From: Emcibacter sp. SYSU 3D8
Lineage (GTDB): Bacteria > Pseudomonadota > Alphaproteobacteria > SMXS01
Reading direction: 5' to 3'
DNA length: 64,000 nt
Assembly: GCF_039655875.1 (NCBI RefSeq)
Contig: NZ_JBBYXK010000003.1
Span: 186,001 to 250,000, forward strand
The notes under the pieces were generated by a model. That model made no database searches. It was not told the DNA's origin and saw nothing but the letters and a program-made list of their open reading frames with translations. Position numbers and translations under genes: made by a program. Positions 37,348-47,789 of the stretch are shown here, piece by piece. How positions within the stretch are numbered: the first letter of the stretch is position 1; each line of letters opens with the position of its first letter.

Positions 37348-39831
37348 TCAACCCCGCACCGACACGTTGCCATGCACGAAAAACCGGGAGGTGAGCAGGT
37401 CGGACAGCTTCATCACCTGCATGCGCACCCAGCCGATGGTGGCCGCGTCCACGTCGACGGCGGCGGTGGTGGCCAGTTCGGCGACCAGCAGCGCGGCGAT
37501 CTTTTCCTCCTGCGTGGGCAGGCCGTCGGCCTGCTGGATCGGCAGCGCGGCAAGGGTGCGCGCGATGACGCCGATCTGGAATGCGATCGAGCGCGGATTG
37601 CTGGGATCCAGCGTCACCATGTCGAGCACCGCGGGCCGGCCGGCCGACGTGGCATAGCGCACCCGGTAGGAAATCTGGCTGTCGGCGAATTCCAGCAGCA
37701 CGTCCAGGCCGCCGCGGATGATCTCGCCGCGGATGAAGCGCTCGACCACCGAGCAGGTGACACTGGCACGCTCGATGCGCCGTCCCATTTCCAGGAAGCG
37801 CCAGCCCAGCAGCCGGTTCATGTTCTCCTGGCTGAGACCCGAAAAGCCCGCCACCAGGTCCAGCGCCTCCTCGGCGGCGTCGATGATGTCGCCGTCGGTG
37901 GCGGTGGGCGGCAGGCGGCGCTCCAGATGCGCGCCCAGCTTGGTCAGCTCGCGCCAGGCCTGCGGCGACAGGCGCTCGCGAATGCCCGAGGCGGCGTTGC
38001 GTGCCGACCGGACCAGCGAGGCGGCCGTGCCGAATTGCTTGGCCTCGTAGAGCGCCGCGACCAGATCGGCGCTGGTCAGCGTCTGGCGCTCCTCCAGCTT
38101 GATCGCGCCAAGGCCGACCAGCGCGCCGCGCAGCCGGGCGATCAGCCTCTTGTCCAGATCGTCCCGGTCAGACAGGCGCTGCGCCACCGCGCGGATCAGC
38201 CGCAGGCTGGCCTCGGCCCGCTCCATGTAACGGCCCAGCCAGAACAGATTGTCGGCGGCGCGGCTGGGCAGGGTGCCGGCACGGCGGGTGATCTGCACCT
38301 CGTCCGGCTCGGTCAGCAGGGTGGTCTGGGGCGTCTCTTCCTCGGCCGGGATCCACACATCGACGGCGCGGCCGCCCTGCTGCATGGTGACAGCGCGTTC
38401 GTCGAGCCGCTCGGACACCCGCGAAAAGGCGCCGGGCATGACCGACCAGCCATCGGGCGTGCGCACCGCATAGGCGCGCACCACGCAGGGGCGCGGCTCC
38501 AGCCCCGTACCGGTCCAGACCGGCGTGGTCGACAGCCGCACCACTTCCTGGCCGACGAAGTCGACACTGCGGCGCTTCAGCGCGTCGAGCACGGCCTTGC
38601 GGTCGGCGCGGTCCAGGTCGCTGGCAATGATCGGGCTGCCGTTGAAAATGCCAAGGCTCGAGGTGTTGAACGCCGGGGCGATGGCCAGGTCGTTGAAATT
38701 CTCCAGCACGTGGCTGCGCTCGCGTTCCTGGCCGCACCACCATGTGGCCACATTGGGCAGTGCCAGTTCCTCGCCCAGGACCTGGCGGCACAGCGCAGGC
38801 AGGAACCCCATCAGCGCGCGGGATTCCAGGACACCGGCGCCGATGGAATTCACCACCGTCGCGTGCCCCGCCCGCACGGCCTCGACCAGTCCGGGCACGC
38901 CCAGCTGGGAGCCGGGATTGAGTTCCAGCGGATCGATGAAGTCGCTGTCCACGCGGCGCCAGATCACGTCGGCGGGCTGGGCGCCCTCGACGGTGCGCAC
39001 GGCCAGCCGGCTGTCGCGCACGACCAGGTCGGCGCCCTCCACCAGCAGGAATCCGAGGTAGCGGGACAGATAGGCATGTTCGAAATAGGTCTCGTTCAGG
39101 GGACCGGGGGTCAGCAGACAGACCCGGGCATTCTCGCGCTCGTGCAGTTCGTTCAGCGTGTCGCGCAGGGTCTGGAAGAAGCCGGCGACCCGGCACACAT
39201 TCATCGAGCGGTAGATGTCCGGCAGCGACCGCGACAGGGCGATCCGGTTCTCCAGCGCATAACCCATGCCTGACGGCGCCTGGGTCCGGTCGGACAGGAC
39301 CCACCAATTGCCGTCGGGGCCGCGCCCCAGATCGACCGCGTAGACCCGCAGATGATGGCCGCCCTTGGGCTCGAGGCCGACCATCGGCCGCAGGAAGTCG
39401 TCGCTGCCGGCGACCACCGCGGCCGGCAGATGACCGTCGCGCACCAGATTGGCCTCGCCGTAGATGTCGGCGACCACCGCTTCCAGCAATTCGGCGCGCT
39501 GGGCGATGCCGGCTTCCAGCTTCTTCCATTCGGCCGGATCGATGACCAGCGGCACATGGTTGAGCGGCCAGGTGCGTTCGTCCCCGTCCGAGCCGTAGAC
39601 CCGGTGGAACACGCCCGCATCGCGCAGATGGCGGTCGGCGGCCGCGAACCGGCGCTCCAGTTCCGGGACGCCCAGCGAGGCGAATGAATCGACCAGATCC
39701 TGCCAATGCGGACGGACGTTGCCGCCCGAATCCATCATCTCGTCGTGGACGTTTGCCAGCGGGACGTAGCCGTCCAGCAGCAGGGCCCGTCTTCGGACTT
39801 CTCCGCTGAGATTATGTTCCAGGGCGCTCAT
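37348..39831 (-). CDS. Fused circularly permuted ATP-grasp (type 2) and alpha-E protein
   Basis: This 827-aa protein joins two domains often encoded separately. Residues about 30-490 are the circularly permuted ATP-grasp type 2 domain (HVPLVIDPAEWKKLEAGIAQRAELLEAVVADIYGE, GYALENRIALSRSLPD, LLVEGADLVVRDSRLAVRTVEG, VVNSIGAGVLESRALMGFLPALCRQVLGEELALPNVATWWCG). Residues about 516-820 are the alpha-E helical domain, starting GTLPSRAADNLFWLGRYMERAEASLRLIRA. ATP-grasp folds of this type are predicted peptide or amide ligases. It is flanked by transglutaminase genes (9-base gap upstream, 11 bases to the next start), a known genomic association. The product is unknown. Confidence 0.92.
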   Translation of the reverse strand: MSALEHNLSGEVRRRALLLDGYVPLANVHDEMMDSGGNVRPHWQDLVDSFASLGVPELERRFAAADRHLRDAGVFHRVYGSDGDERTWPLNHVPLVIDPAEWKKLEAGIAQRAELLEAVVADIYGEANLVRDGHLPAAVVAGSDDFLRPMVGLEPKGGHHLRVYAVDLGRGPDGNWWVLSDRTQAPSGMGYALENRIALSRSLPDIYRSMNVCRVAGFFQTLRDTLNELHERENARVCLLTPGPLNETYFEHAYLSRYLGFLLVEGADLVVRDSRLAVRTVEGAQPADVIWRRVDSDFIDPLELNPGSQLGVPGLVEAVRAGHATVVNSIGAGVLESRALMGFLPALCRQVLGEELALPNVATWWCGQERERSHVLENFNDLAIAPAFNTSSLGIFNGSPIIASDLDRADRKAVLDALKRRSVDFVGQEVVRLSTTPVWTGTGLEPRPCVVRAYAVRTPDGWSVMPGAFSRVSERLDERAVTMQQGGRAVDVWIPAEEETPQTTLLTEPDEVQITRRAGTLPSRAADNLFWLGRYMERAEASLRLIRAVAQRLSDRDDLDKRLIARLRGALVGLGAIKLEERQTLTSADLVAALYEAKQFGTAASLVRSARNAASGIRERLSPQAWRELTKLGAHLERRLPPTATDGDIIDAAEEALDLVAGFSGLSQENMNRLLGWRFLEMGRRIERASVTCSVVERFIRGEIIRGGLDVLLEFADSQISYRVRYATSAGRPAVLDMVTLDPSNPRSIAFQIGVIARTLAALPIQQADGLPTQEEKIAALLVAELATTAAVDVDAATIGWVRMQVMKLSDLLTSRFFVHGNVSVRG

Positions 39832-39840
39832 GCCTCTTCA

Positions 39841-42800
39841 CTATTCCGGCGGCCGGCGCAGGTCCAGCGTCATCGGAAATTCCTCGGTGCGGTTCTCGGG
39901 CGCCGGGAAGTACCAGCCCGGCGTGTGACCATACGCCTGGAAGCGGGCCAGGCGGCGCGCTTCGGCCTCATAGGCATTGACCGGGAATGTCTCGTAGTTG
40001 CGGCCGCCCGGATGGGCAGCATGGTAGACACAACCGCCCAGCGACCGTCCATTCCAAAGATCGTAGAGGTCGAAAGTCAGCGGCACGTGCACCGGGATCG
40101 TCGGGTGCAGGCTCGATGACGGCTGCCAGGCCTTGAAGCGCACGCCCGCGACATACTCGCCGTGCCGGCCGGTCGCGGTCATCGGCATGCGGCGGCCGTT
40201 GCAGGCCAGTACGTGGCGCTTGGGATTGAAGCCCTCGGCCCGCATTTCCAGCCGCTCGATCGAGGCGTCGACGAATCTGACGGTGCCGCCGGGCGCGCCT
40301 TCCTCGCCCATCACATGCCACGGCTCGAGTGCCTGGCGCAGTTCCAGATGCACGCCGCCATAGTCGACGGCGCCGAAATACGGAAAGCGGAACTCGCGCT
40401 GGGCTTCGTACCAGGTGCTGTCCATGGGATAGCCGGCCTGGTTGAGGTCGTCGAGGACGTCGAGGAAATCGGCCCACTGGAAGTGAGGCAACAGGAACTT
40501 GTCGTGCAGCTGGGTGCCCCAGCGCACCAGATTGCCGGTCTGCGGCTGATGCCAGAACCACGACACCAGCGCCCGTAGCAGCAGCTGCTGGGCCAGGCTC
40601 ATGCGCGCGTCGGGCGGCATCTCGAACGAGCGGAACTCGATCAGGCCAAGGCGTCCGGTCGCGGAATCCGGCGAATACAGCTTGTCGATGCAGATCTCCG
40701 ACCGGTGGGTGTTGCCGGTCACGTCGATCAGCAGGTTGCGGTACAGCCGGTCCACCAGCCAGGGCGGGATGGACTCCGCGTCGTTCGGTCCGGGCGTCAT
40801 CGCCATGGCGATTTCCATCTCGTAGAGGCCGTCGTGGCGCGCCTCGTCGATGCGCGGCGCCTGGCTGGTAGGGCCGATGAACAGGCCGGAGAACAGATAG
40901 GACAGCGACGGATGGCGCTGCCAGTAGAGGATCAGGCTCTTCAGCAGGTCGGGCCGGCGCAGGAACGGGCTGTCGCCCGGGGTTGCGCCGCCGATCACCA
41001 CATGGTTGCCGCCGCCGGTGCCGGTGTGGCGGCCGTCGATCATGAACTTGTCGGTGCCCAGCCGGGTCTGGCGGGCTTCCTCGTAGACCGTCTTGGTGAT
41101 CTCGACGCATTCCGTCCAGGACGCGGCCGGATGGATGTTGACCTCGAGCACGCCGGGGTCCGGCGCCACCTTGATGACATTGAGGCGCGGATCGTTCGGC
41201 GGCAGGTAGCCCTCGATGTGCACGGCGATCTGCTGTTCCTCGGCAGACGCCTCCACCGCGGTGAGCAATTCCAGATAATCCTCCAGTTCCTCGACCGGCG
41301 GCATGAACACGCAAAGCACGCCGTCGCGCACTTCCATGGTCATGGCGGTGCGTACGGTCGAGCCGCCGGGCACTTGCTCGACCTGCCGTTCGCGCTCGCG
41401 CGCACGCAAGCCGGCGCGCTGATAGGCCTGCTGGATGACTTCCGGGTCGGGCAGTGGCGGCCGTTCGATGGTCGGATCGGCGGGATGGATATACGGGTAC
41501 GAGCCGGCCGAGACATGGGGCAGCGACCCCAGCGGCAACCGGTAGCCCATGGGGCTGTCGCCGGGGGCCAGGAACAGCTTGCCGCGCCGAAAGCTCCAGC
41601 GCTCGCTGATCCAGCCGCCGCTGGCGCGGGCATTCCAGCGCTGCACCGGCAGCACGTAGCCTGTCGGCTTGGTCAGGCCGCGCTCGAACACGCGGGCGAT
41701 GCGCGCCCGCTCCTCGGCGTCCTCCAGCTTGGAATTGGACGGGTCCACGTTTTCCGGCAACGCGGCTTCCTTCAGCATCCAGTGGCCCGGATCCTCGTAG
41801 GCGGGCGTGATGCAATCGAGCGGCAGGCCCAGCCGTGAGGCGAAGTCCTCGATGAAGCGTGCCGCGTCCTCGGTGGCCGCGTGCTCGCGCCGGCTCTCGC
41901 GGGCGATCAGGTCCGGATTGCGCCACACCGGCTTGCCGTCCTTGCGCCAGAACAGCGAGAACGTCCAGCGTGGCAGGGATTCGCCCGGATACCATTTGCC
42001 CTGGCCATAATGCAGCATGCCGCCGGGTGCGAACCGCTCGCGCAGCCTGCGAATCAGCACATCGGCGCGGTCGCGCTTGGTGGGGCCGACGGCGGCGGTG
42101 TTCCATTCTTCGGACTGGTAGTCGTCGATCGACACGAAAGTGGGCTCGCCGCCCATGGTCAGCCGCACGTCCTGGGCCTCCAGGTCGCGGTCGACCATCT
42201 CGCCCACCTGGTCGAGCCGCTCCCACGCCTCGTCGGAGAACGGCAGGGTGATGCGCGGCCGCTCGTCGATGCGGGTGACGCTCATCTCGAAATGGAAATC
42301 CACCTCGGCCGGCTCGACGCCGCCGACGATCGGCGCCGCAGAGCGGTAGTGCGGCGTGGCGGCCAGCGGAATGTGGCCCTCGCCGGTCAGCAGGCCAGAT
42401 GTCGGATCGAAGCCGATCCAGCCCGCGCCCGGCAGGTAGACTTCGGCCCAGGCGTGCAGGTCGGTGAAGTCCACATCGGTCCCCGAGGGGCCGTCCAGGG
42501 CTTTCAGGTCGTGCTTGAGCTGGATCAGGTAGCCCGAGACGAAGCGCGCCGCCAGGCCCAGATTGCGCAGGATCTGCACCAGCAGCCAGCTGGTGTCCCG
42601 GCACGAGCCGGATTTCAGCGCCAGCGTCTCCTCTGGTTCCTGTACACCGGGCTCGAGCCGGATCAGGTAGCGGGTTTCGCGCTGCAGCCGGGCATTGAGC
42701 TCGACCAGGAAGTCGACCGTCTTCACCTTGTGCTTCGGCAGGGTCTGGAGGAACCTGGTCAGTTCAGGCCCGGCGGGCTCCGGCTCGAGATAGGCAGCCA

Positions 42801-43140
42801 GATCCACTTTCAGGTCGTCGGGCAGGACGAAGGGCAGCTGCTCGGCATATTCCTCGACGAAGAAGTCGAACGGATTGACCACCGACAGGTCGGCCACCAG
42901 GTCGACCTCGATGGAGAATTCGGTGACCTTCTCCGGGAAGACGTAGCGCGCCATCCAGTTGGAATGGGCGTCCTGCTGCCAGTTGACGAAGTGGTTCTCG
43001 GGCTTGACCTTCAGCGAGTAGCTCAGCACCGGCGTGTGCGAATGCGGCGCCGGCCGCAGGCGGATGATCTGAGGCCCCAGCGAAACGGGCCGCACGTAGC
43101 GATAGCGCGTCAGATGGTGAATCGCCGCCTTGATACCCAT
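39841..43140 (-). CDS. Transglutaminase / DUF2126 fusion protein
   Basis: This 1099-aa protein is the first gene of the operon. Residues 1-85 form the transglutaminase N-domain. The core has an intact triad: Cys180 ([10 protein letters not shown]), His229 (DLHAWAEVY) and Asp245 (WIGFDPTSG). From about residue 300 onward lies the long DUF2126 region ([99 protein letters not shown]), which resembles a glutamine-synthetase/GCS2-like ligase module. ATG 43140 is used; a TTG at 43149 is possible. The combination suggests synthesis and trimming of an isopeptide product. Confidence 0.93.
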   Translation of the reverse strand: MGIKAAIHHLTRYRYVRPVSLGPQIIRLRPAPHSHTPVLSYSLKVKPENHFVNWQQDAHSNWMARYVFPEKVTEFSIEVDLVADLSVVNPFDFFVEEYAEQLPFVLPDDLKVDLAAYLEPEPAGPELTRFLQTLPKHKVKTVDFLVELNARLQRETRYLIRLEPGVQEPEETLALKSGSCRDTSWLLVQILRNLGLAARFVSGYLIQLKHDLKALDGPSGTDVDFTDLHAWAEVYLPGAGWIGFDPTSGLLTGEGHIPLAATPHYRSAAPIVGGVEPAEVDFHFEMSVTRIDERPRITLPFSDEAWERLDQVGEMVDRDLEAQDVRLTMGGEPTFVSIDDYQSEEWNTAAVGPTKRDRADVLIRRLRERFAPGGMLHYGQGKWYPGESLPRWTFSLFWRKDGKPVWRNPDLIARESRREHAATEDAARFIEDFASRLGLPLDCITPAYEDPGHWMLKEAALPENVDPSNSKLEDAEERARIARVFERGLTKPTGYVLPVQRWNARASGGWISERWSFRRGKLFLAPGDSPMGYRLPLGSLPHVSAGSYPYIHPADPTIERPPLPDPEVIQQAYQRAGLRARERERQVEQVPGGSTVRTAMTMEVRDGVLCVFMPPVEELEDYLELLTAVEASAEEQQIAVHIEGYLPPNDPRLNVIKVAPDPGVLEVNIHPAASWTECVEITKTVYEEARQTRLGTDKFMIDGRHTGTGGGNHVVIGGATPGDSPFLRRPDLLKSLILYWQRHPSLSYLFSGLFIGPTSQAPRIDEARHDGLYEMEIAMAMTPGPNDAESIPPWLVDRLYRNLLIDVTGNTHRSEICIDKLYSPDSATGRLGLIEFRSFEMPPDARMSLAQQLLLRALVSWFWHQPQTGNLVRWGTQLHDKFLLPHFQWADFLDVLDDLNQAGYPMDSTWYEAQREFRFPYFGAVDYGGVHLELRQALEPWHVMGEEGAPGGTVRFVDASIERLEMRAEGFNPKRHVLACNGRRMPMTATGRHGEYVAGVRFKAWQPSSSLHPTIPVHVPLTFDLYDLWNGRSLGGCVYHAAHPGGRNYETFPVNAYEAEARRLARFQAYGHTPGWYFPAPENRTEEFPMTLDLRRPPE

Positions 43141-43298
43141 GGTCTGCAACGCTCCGGTCTGCCGTAATTCCCGCTACGGCGATTGTAATGACCGAAAGCA
43201 ACCGGCAGGTACGGGAATCTTGGCAGGCCAGTGCAGTTTATTGTGCATGCGCGAAGGGAGGCGGCCTCCGCCCGCGTCTTTGGACGGAAACGCCCTGC

Positions 43299-43679
43299 CT
43301 ACTTCTGCACCCAGGCGCCATCGGCGCCCTGGAACCACCAGCCCGCGGGCGCTGCGCTCATGATCTGGCTGGCATAGACCTTGCCGACTTCCGTAGCCGG
43401 CGCGCCCGTGGAGGCGGCCTGTTGCTCGTAAACCTTGCGGCGTTCGGCGTTGGTGTCCTCGACCAGCTTGCGGATGCTCGCCGGCGCGTTCGCGTCGCGC
43501 ACCGCCGCATAGCCGTCATAGCGTTCACCGACGATGCCGCTGGTGCGCGGCGCATCGAGCGGTTTGGACTGCGCATAGGCGGGCGCGGTATGAACGAAGG
43601 TTGCGGCAGTGCCGGTGGCCACGAGGCACAGGGCGGCAACTTTCAGCATGGTGGACAAGGTTTTCATCATCGCGTTCAT
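43299..43679 (-). CDS. ydbL: YdbL family periplasmic protein (DUF1318)
   Basis: This 126-aa secreted protein has a signal peptide ending PAYAQS. The DUF1318 segment follows: GIVGERYDGYAAVRDANAPASIRKLVEDTNAERRKVYEQQAASTGAPATEVGKVYASQIMSAAPAGWWFQGADGAWVQK. ATG 43679 is one base from the ynbE stop; internal ATGs at 43670 and 43667 are alternatives. It is the last gene of ydbH-ynbE-ydbL, the same order as in E. coli, where this group supports lipid transport between the membranes. Confidence 0.9.
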   Translation of the reverse strand: MNAMMKTLSTMLKVAALCLVATGTAATFVHTAPAYAQSKPLDAPRTSGIVGERYDGYAAVRDANAPASIRKLVEDTNAERRKVYEQQAASTGAPATEVGKVYASQIMSAAPAGWWFQGADGAWVQK

Positions 43680-43680
43680 C

Positions 43681-43902
43681 CTAGAAAATCGGCTTGCTGG
43701 CGATGTCTTCCTTCGCCTGCTGCTCCAGCTTGACGCGCACGTCGGCATCCAGCTTGATGTTGAGGTTGATGGTGATCGGCTCCTTCGGGGCCTGCACCTT
43801 GACTGTCGGCGAACAGGCGGCGAGCGACATGCCCACAGCCATGATCACCGCCAGCAATCCACCCGTCCGCGTAAGCGTTTGATCCATCAATCTTGTTCTC
43901 AT
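43681..43902 (-). CDS. ynbE: YnbE-like lipoprotein
   Basis: This 73-aa lipoprotein has a short signal peptide with lipobox MSLAAC and then a beta-forming body (PTVKVQAPKEPITINLNIKLDADVRVKLEQQAKEDIASKPIF). ATG 43902 is chosen to give a normal-length signal sequence; ATG 43887 is possible. In E. coli YnbE is an outer-membrane partner that extends the beta-groove of YdbH. Its position between ydbH and ydbL supports the same role. Confidence 0.9.
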   Translation of the reverse strand: MRTRLMDQTLTRTGGLLAVIMAVGMSLAACSPTVKVQAPKEPITINLNIKLDADVRVKLEQQAKEDIASKPIF

Positions 43903-43962
43903 TTCGCTGGAGCCCTTCACTAGAACATAGGACAGTTCGGTACGCTTAGCCACATTGGCGGG

Positions 43963-46941
43963 TTATTTCCTGCCAAGCTCCCGTGCACCCCAGCCCAATG
44001 CGGTGTTTGCCGCACCCGAAAGTTCCAGCATCAAACTGGTCAGGTAGTCGAAGTCGGTTTCGAGGCTGATGTTGAAAATGAAGGGGTGACCGTCCATCAC
44101 CGCCGGGTTGTGGCCTTCCAGCCGGAACATCGCCTTGCCTGAACCCGCGAACGGCTTGTCGGTGTCGATGACCATGCGGTCGTAATGGAAGTCGGTGAGG
44201 GCGCGGAATGCCATGTCGACATTCTCGCCATAGTCCAGCAATTGATCGGCCAGCTTGTCGACGCCCACTTGCAGCGTACCGGCGATCGAGGATTCCAGGT
44301 GTCCGTTCTCGATGGCGACCCGGCCGCTCTCGATCCGCAGCGGCAGTCTGCCGCCGATCCGTCCGGTGCCCTTGAGCTGGTCGAGATCGAGGACGGCGAA
44401 GGCCGTTTTCAGATCAATGTCGCTGACCTTCAGGTTCATGCGGCCATCGCCGGTCGCGGCGTCGATCTCCGCGTCCTCGGTCTCGAACTTGCCGTCGAAC
44501 ACCTGGGCGGAAGCGTGCTCCAGCACCAGCTTGCCCGGTTCCAGCCGGAACCTGACATCGAACGGCACCGCGTTCACCGTCGGCAATTGCAGGATACCGG
44601 ACAGGGTCTGGCCGCCCGCTGAACGCATGGGTGTCAGACTTTCCAGCCGGAAGCCGCCATTGAGCGCGCTGACGTTGAGGCTGTCGTTGACAAAGGTGAT
44701 GTCCTTGAGCGCCAGCGTCAGTGTGCCGGGCGGAGCATCGGGGCCCCAAGACAGGCTACCCTCGCCGCTGACCGTGCCGCTCGATTTGGTGACGCTGGAT
44801 GCGAGCTTGGGGGACAGGGCCTTCAGGGTGCCGACGCCCGACAGGTCGATGGGTTTAAGGGCGAAGTTGGCATTCCCCTTGCCGCTGTCCAGGTCGTGCC
44901 GGCCCTTGGCGCTCAGGTCGAGCAGGCTACCCGCACCGGCAAGGCCCGCGGAAAAGGTGGCTTTCGAGCCGGCCAGGCGCGCGCTCAACGAAACCCTGCT
45001 CGACGGGAACAGGGCAGGATCTTGCGTGCTCCGCACATCGGCGATGGCGGCGCTGATGCGGGTAGTCCCGCCTGCCTGGGTGATCGTCGCCTGTATTCCG
45101 CGCGCCGCCACGCCGCTATCGGACATTTCCGCCCGGCCGCCGCCCAGCACGGCGTTCAGCCCGTCATCGTCCATGGTCAGCGCCACCCGCTTGGCGCCCA
45201 GCGTCATCTTGGCCGGTTCTGCGCCCTCGCGTTTGATCTGCGCGGTCCAGGCGAGGGGCGCTGCCACGGCGGTTGCCGAGACCGCGCCGGATGCGCGGTC
45301 CATGGCGTAGGCCGCGCCCGGCTGCAGCACGAGGCGTGACGTGCCGGGCAACGAGACGGTCTCGCCCCATTGGGCGTTGCGCAGCGTCAGGGCGCCGCTG
45401 TCGGCAACCAGCCTGATTGTCTGGGGGCCCACATCGTAATTGCCGGCCATCGAGAGTTCGGCCGACGGCAGGTGGCGGTTTTCCGGCAGCTTCAGCACCA
45501 GCCGCGTCTTCAGCTCGATGTCGCCTTTCGCCGGCACATCGCGGGCCGACGCCAGCCACTGCGACGGATCCAGCGACGCGGCGCCAGCAATGTCGCCGCG
45601 GACGAACAGGGAAGGGGTTTCGTAGCTGACATTGCCGCTGAAGGTCAGCCGGTCATCCACCTCCTGCGGCGTGATCGCGAGGAACGGCGCACCCGGCGCG
45701 GGCGCGATCGACAGGTTGGATCTGCCGGCAAACAGGCTGCCCTTCGCGGCAAGGGCGGGGGCCAGCTTCATGCCGTTCACCGTGATGCCCCTGGGCGTGG
45801 TGACCGTCAGCCCGCCATCCGCCAGATTGATCTCCAGCGATACCACCGCGTCGTTCACGGATACCATGTCGGGGATGCCCAGCCCGCTTGCCGTGCCGTC
45901 GAGCGTCGCCTGCGCCTTGCCCAGCCGCAGCCAGTCCCCCAGCCCCGATGCGAACGCGGCCTGCATGGTCGGCCCGGGCGGTGCCATGCCCGACGCCTTG
46001 AGATGCACGCCGCCTTCCGCCGGCTTGTCGGCGCCCGCCAGTCCGCTGACGAAGGCCGCGTCGGCGGTGCCTTCCATGGTGAACGGCACGCCCGCACCGG
46101 GCGCGGCGCCGTCCGCTTGCAGCGAGAACGAGACGGGCCTCGACTGCAACGCGACGTTCAGCACGTTCTGCGGCTGGCGCAGCGAGGCCGACAACCGGCC
46201 CGGTCCGAGCGGGCCGGTGCCGCCGGAAATCCGGGCGAAGCCGAACGCTCCGTCGATAAGCTCGATGCCCTGCGCGCTGGCAGCCAGCTGCAGCGTGCCG
46301 GTCAGCATCTCGGCCTTTACCGAACCCGCGGCGAGGTCACCGCCACTGATGGTGAAGGTGCCGGCGAGCGCGCCGTCCGGCTGCATGGCGCCGGTCAATC
46401 GGCCTGTCACCTGCCCTTGCGGCATGCGCAACGCCATCGCCAGGTTCACGCCGATAGTGCCCTTGCCCGTCACCGCGCCCGAGACGTCGGCGATCATCCT
46501 GTCGCCATTCACGTCGAGGGTCAGGCTCGAATTCCGGATGTCGAGCCGATCCAGCGGCAGGATGATCGGCCCTTCGCTGGATGTGATGGCCGGCGCCAGC
46601 TTGCCGTCTTTCCACTCGAAGCGGAGGCGGGCGCCGTCGATGATCATGTGCCGCACCGCGCCGCCCAGCAGATCGCCGATCCGGTAGTCTACATGGATGC
46701 GGTCGATGGTACCGGCGGCAGACGAAACCAGGCGCATGTCGGCCTGCGCAAGGCCCAGATCGGTAACGCGCACGTCGGACGGGCCAAGGCCCATGCCGTC
46801 GATGCTGCTCTCGATCGCCCATTCCGTCAGCGACGCCCGGAATATCCACAGCGCCAGCACAGCCGAGGCCAGCACAGCGACGATGCCGGTGAGGATTCGA
46901 AAGGCGCGGGACCGCCGGCGCCAGGAAGAACGAAGCGTCAT
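43963..46941 (-). CDS. ydbH: YdbH-like AsmA-family intermembrane lipid transport protein
   Basis: This 992-aa protein has one N-terminal membrane helix (about 14-33) followed by a long, Gly/Ser/Leu-rich repetitive beta region typical of AsmA-like bridge proteins. The C-terminal part matches the YdbH domain (GRIGGRLPLRIESGRVAIENGHLESSIAGTLQVG, ALTDFHYDRMVIDTD). It spans the periplasm to carry phospholipids to the outer membrane in E. coli. The start is ATG 46941. It is followed by ynbE and ydbL. The length, about 110 residues longer than the E. coli protein by memory, is unremarkable for alphaproteobacteria. Confidence 0.9.
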   Translation of the reverse strand: MTLRSSWRRRSRAFRILTGIVAVLASAVLALWIFRASLTEWAIESSIDGMGLGPSDVRVTDLGLAQADMRLVSSAAGTIDRIHVDYRIGDLLGGAVRHMIIDGARLRFEWKDGKLAPAITSSEGPIILPLDRLDIRNSSLTLDVNGDRMIADVSGAVTGKGTIGVNLAMALRMPQGQVTGRLTGAMQPDGALAGTFTISGGDLAAGSVKAEMLTGTLQLAASAQGIELIDGAFGFARISGGTGPLGPGRLSASLRQPQNVLNVALQSRPVSFSLQADGAAPGAGVPFTMEGTADAAFVSGLAGADKPAEGGVHLKASGMAPPGPTMQAAFASGLGDWLRLGKAQATLDGTASGLGIPDMVSVNDAVVSLEINLADGGLTVTTPRGITVNGMKLAPALAAKGSLFAGRSNLSIAPAPGAPFLAITPQEVDDRLTFSGNVSYETPSLFVRGDIAGAASLDPSQWLASARDVPAKGDIELKTRLVLKLPENRHLPSAELSMAGNYDVGPQTIRLVADSGALTLRNAQWGETVSLPGTSRLVLQPGAAYAMDRASGAVSATAVAAPLAWTAQIKREGAEPAKMTLGAKRVALTMDDDGLNAVLGGGRAEMSDSGVAARGIQATITQAGGTTRISAAIADVRSTQDPALFPSSRVSLSARLAGSKATFSAGLAGAGSLLDLSAKGRHDLDSGKGNANFALKPIDLSGVGTLKALSPKLASSVTKSSGTVSGEGSLSWGPDAPPGTLTLALKDITFVNDSLNVSALNGGFRLESLTPMRSAGGQTLSGILQLPTVNAVPFDVRFRLEPGKLVLEHASAQVFDGKFETEDAEIDAATGDGRMNLKVSDIDLKTAFAVLDLDQLKGTGRIGGRLPLRIESGRVAIENGHLESSIAGTLQVGVDKLADQLLDYGENVDMAFRALTDFHYDRMVIDTDKPFAGSGKAMFRLEGHNPAVMDGHPFIFNISLETDFDYLTSLMLELSGAANTALGWGARELGRK

Positions 46942-47075
46942 GGCCGTGAGGATATCCGGGTTCGGGCGTGCCCGACAGGTGAATGCGCCACACCAACGCC
47001 GCAGGCGTCATCAAGTTCGCGGGACCTTGGCGGTGGAATTTCAACCATGTTACACTTTTAGCGGGGAGAACGAGC

Positions 47076-47789
47076 GTGAACCACCTGCTCGACCAGCTGC
47101 TGGAAGAATTGTCGGTTGTGGGCGACGACGACGTCATGCGCGAGGCCGTCGGCCGCTACCTGACCGGAATCGGGTTCGCCGGGTTCCTGTTCACGGCCTA
47201 TGGCGATAATCAGGCCCATGTCATGTGCAGCTGCGGCCAGGACCTGATGCTGCGATACCGCCGCGACGAGTTTCATGTCATCGATCCGATCTCGCGCCAG
47301 GCGCGGTCGAGCTGGCTGCCGGTGATCTGGGATGTCCGCGACTATCTGGTGCGGTGTACGGGCAAGCAGGCGAAGCTGTTCGAGATTACCCTGGAACATG
47401 GATACGAGCGCGGCATCTCGGTGCCCGTCCGTGGGCCGTTCGCCGGTTTCGACAGTTTTGTCGGCCTGTCGCGGCATACCGAGCGCGAATTCGAGCAGGG
47501 CAAGAGCCTGTGGCGGAACGAACTGATGCTGATCGGCGCGCACATGTCGTCGGTCTATCACGGCGTGCTGCACCGGGAAGACGTGCAGACGGCGGACCTG
47601 ACCACGCGCGAACTGGAATGCCTCCACTGGACGGCGCAGGGAAAGACAGCGTGGGAAGTGGCGCGTCTGATCGACATTTCCGAGCGAACCGTGCAGTTTC
47701 ACATCCGCAATGCCTGCGCCAAGATGAACGCGGTCTCCAAGCACCAGGCGGCCCTCAAGGCCGCCAATATGGGACTGATCCAAGTCTAG
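47076..47789 (+). CDS. LuxR-type transcriptional regulator with autoinducer-binding domain
   Basis: This 237-aa regulator has an N-terminal autoinducer domain and a C-terminal LuxR helix-turn-helix (DLTTRELECLHWTAQGKTAWEVARLIDISERTVQFHIRNACAKM). Of the six pocket residues named WYDPWG in TraR numbering, Tyr61, Asp70, Pro71, Trp85 and Gly113 are present at exactly those positions, but residue 57 is Leu in place of Trp. DNA-binding consensus residues Glu179, Leu183 and Gly189 are kept. GTG 47076 is preferred over ATG 46983 because GGGGAG lies eight bases upstream. No LuxI is in the window, so it is a candidate solo regulator with a non-standard ligand. Confidence 0.9.
   Translation: MNHLLDQLLEELSVVGDDDVMREAVGRYLTGIGFAGFLFTAYGDNQAHVMCSCGQDLMLRYRRDEFHVIDPISRQARSSWLPVIWDVRDYLVRCTGKQAKLFEITLEHGYERGISVPVRGPFAGFDSFVGLSRHTEREFEQGKSLWRNELMLIGAHMSSVYHGVLHREDVQTADLTTRELECLHWTAQGKTAWEVARLIDISERTVQFHIRNACAKMNAVSKHQAALKAANMGLIQV

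Noticed and set aside
46961-46980. Half lux-box GACAGGT upstream of the luxR-type gene
   Set aside because: Only the right arm matches; the left part is TTCGGG, and the local sequence is better seen as a small TCGGGC/GCCCGA repeat near the ydbH start.
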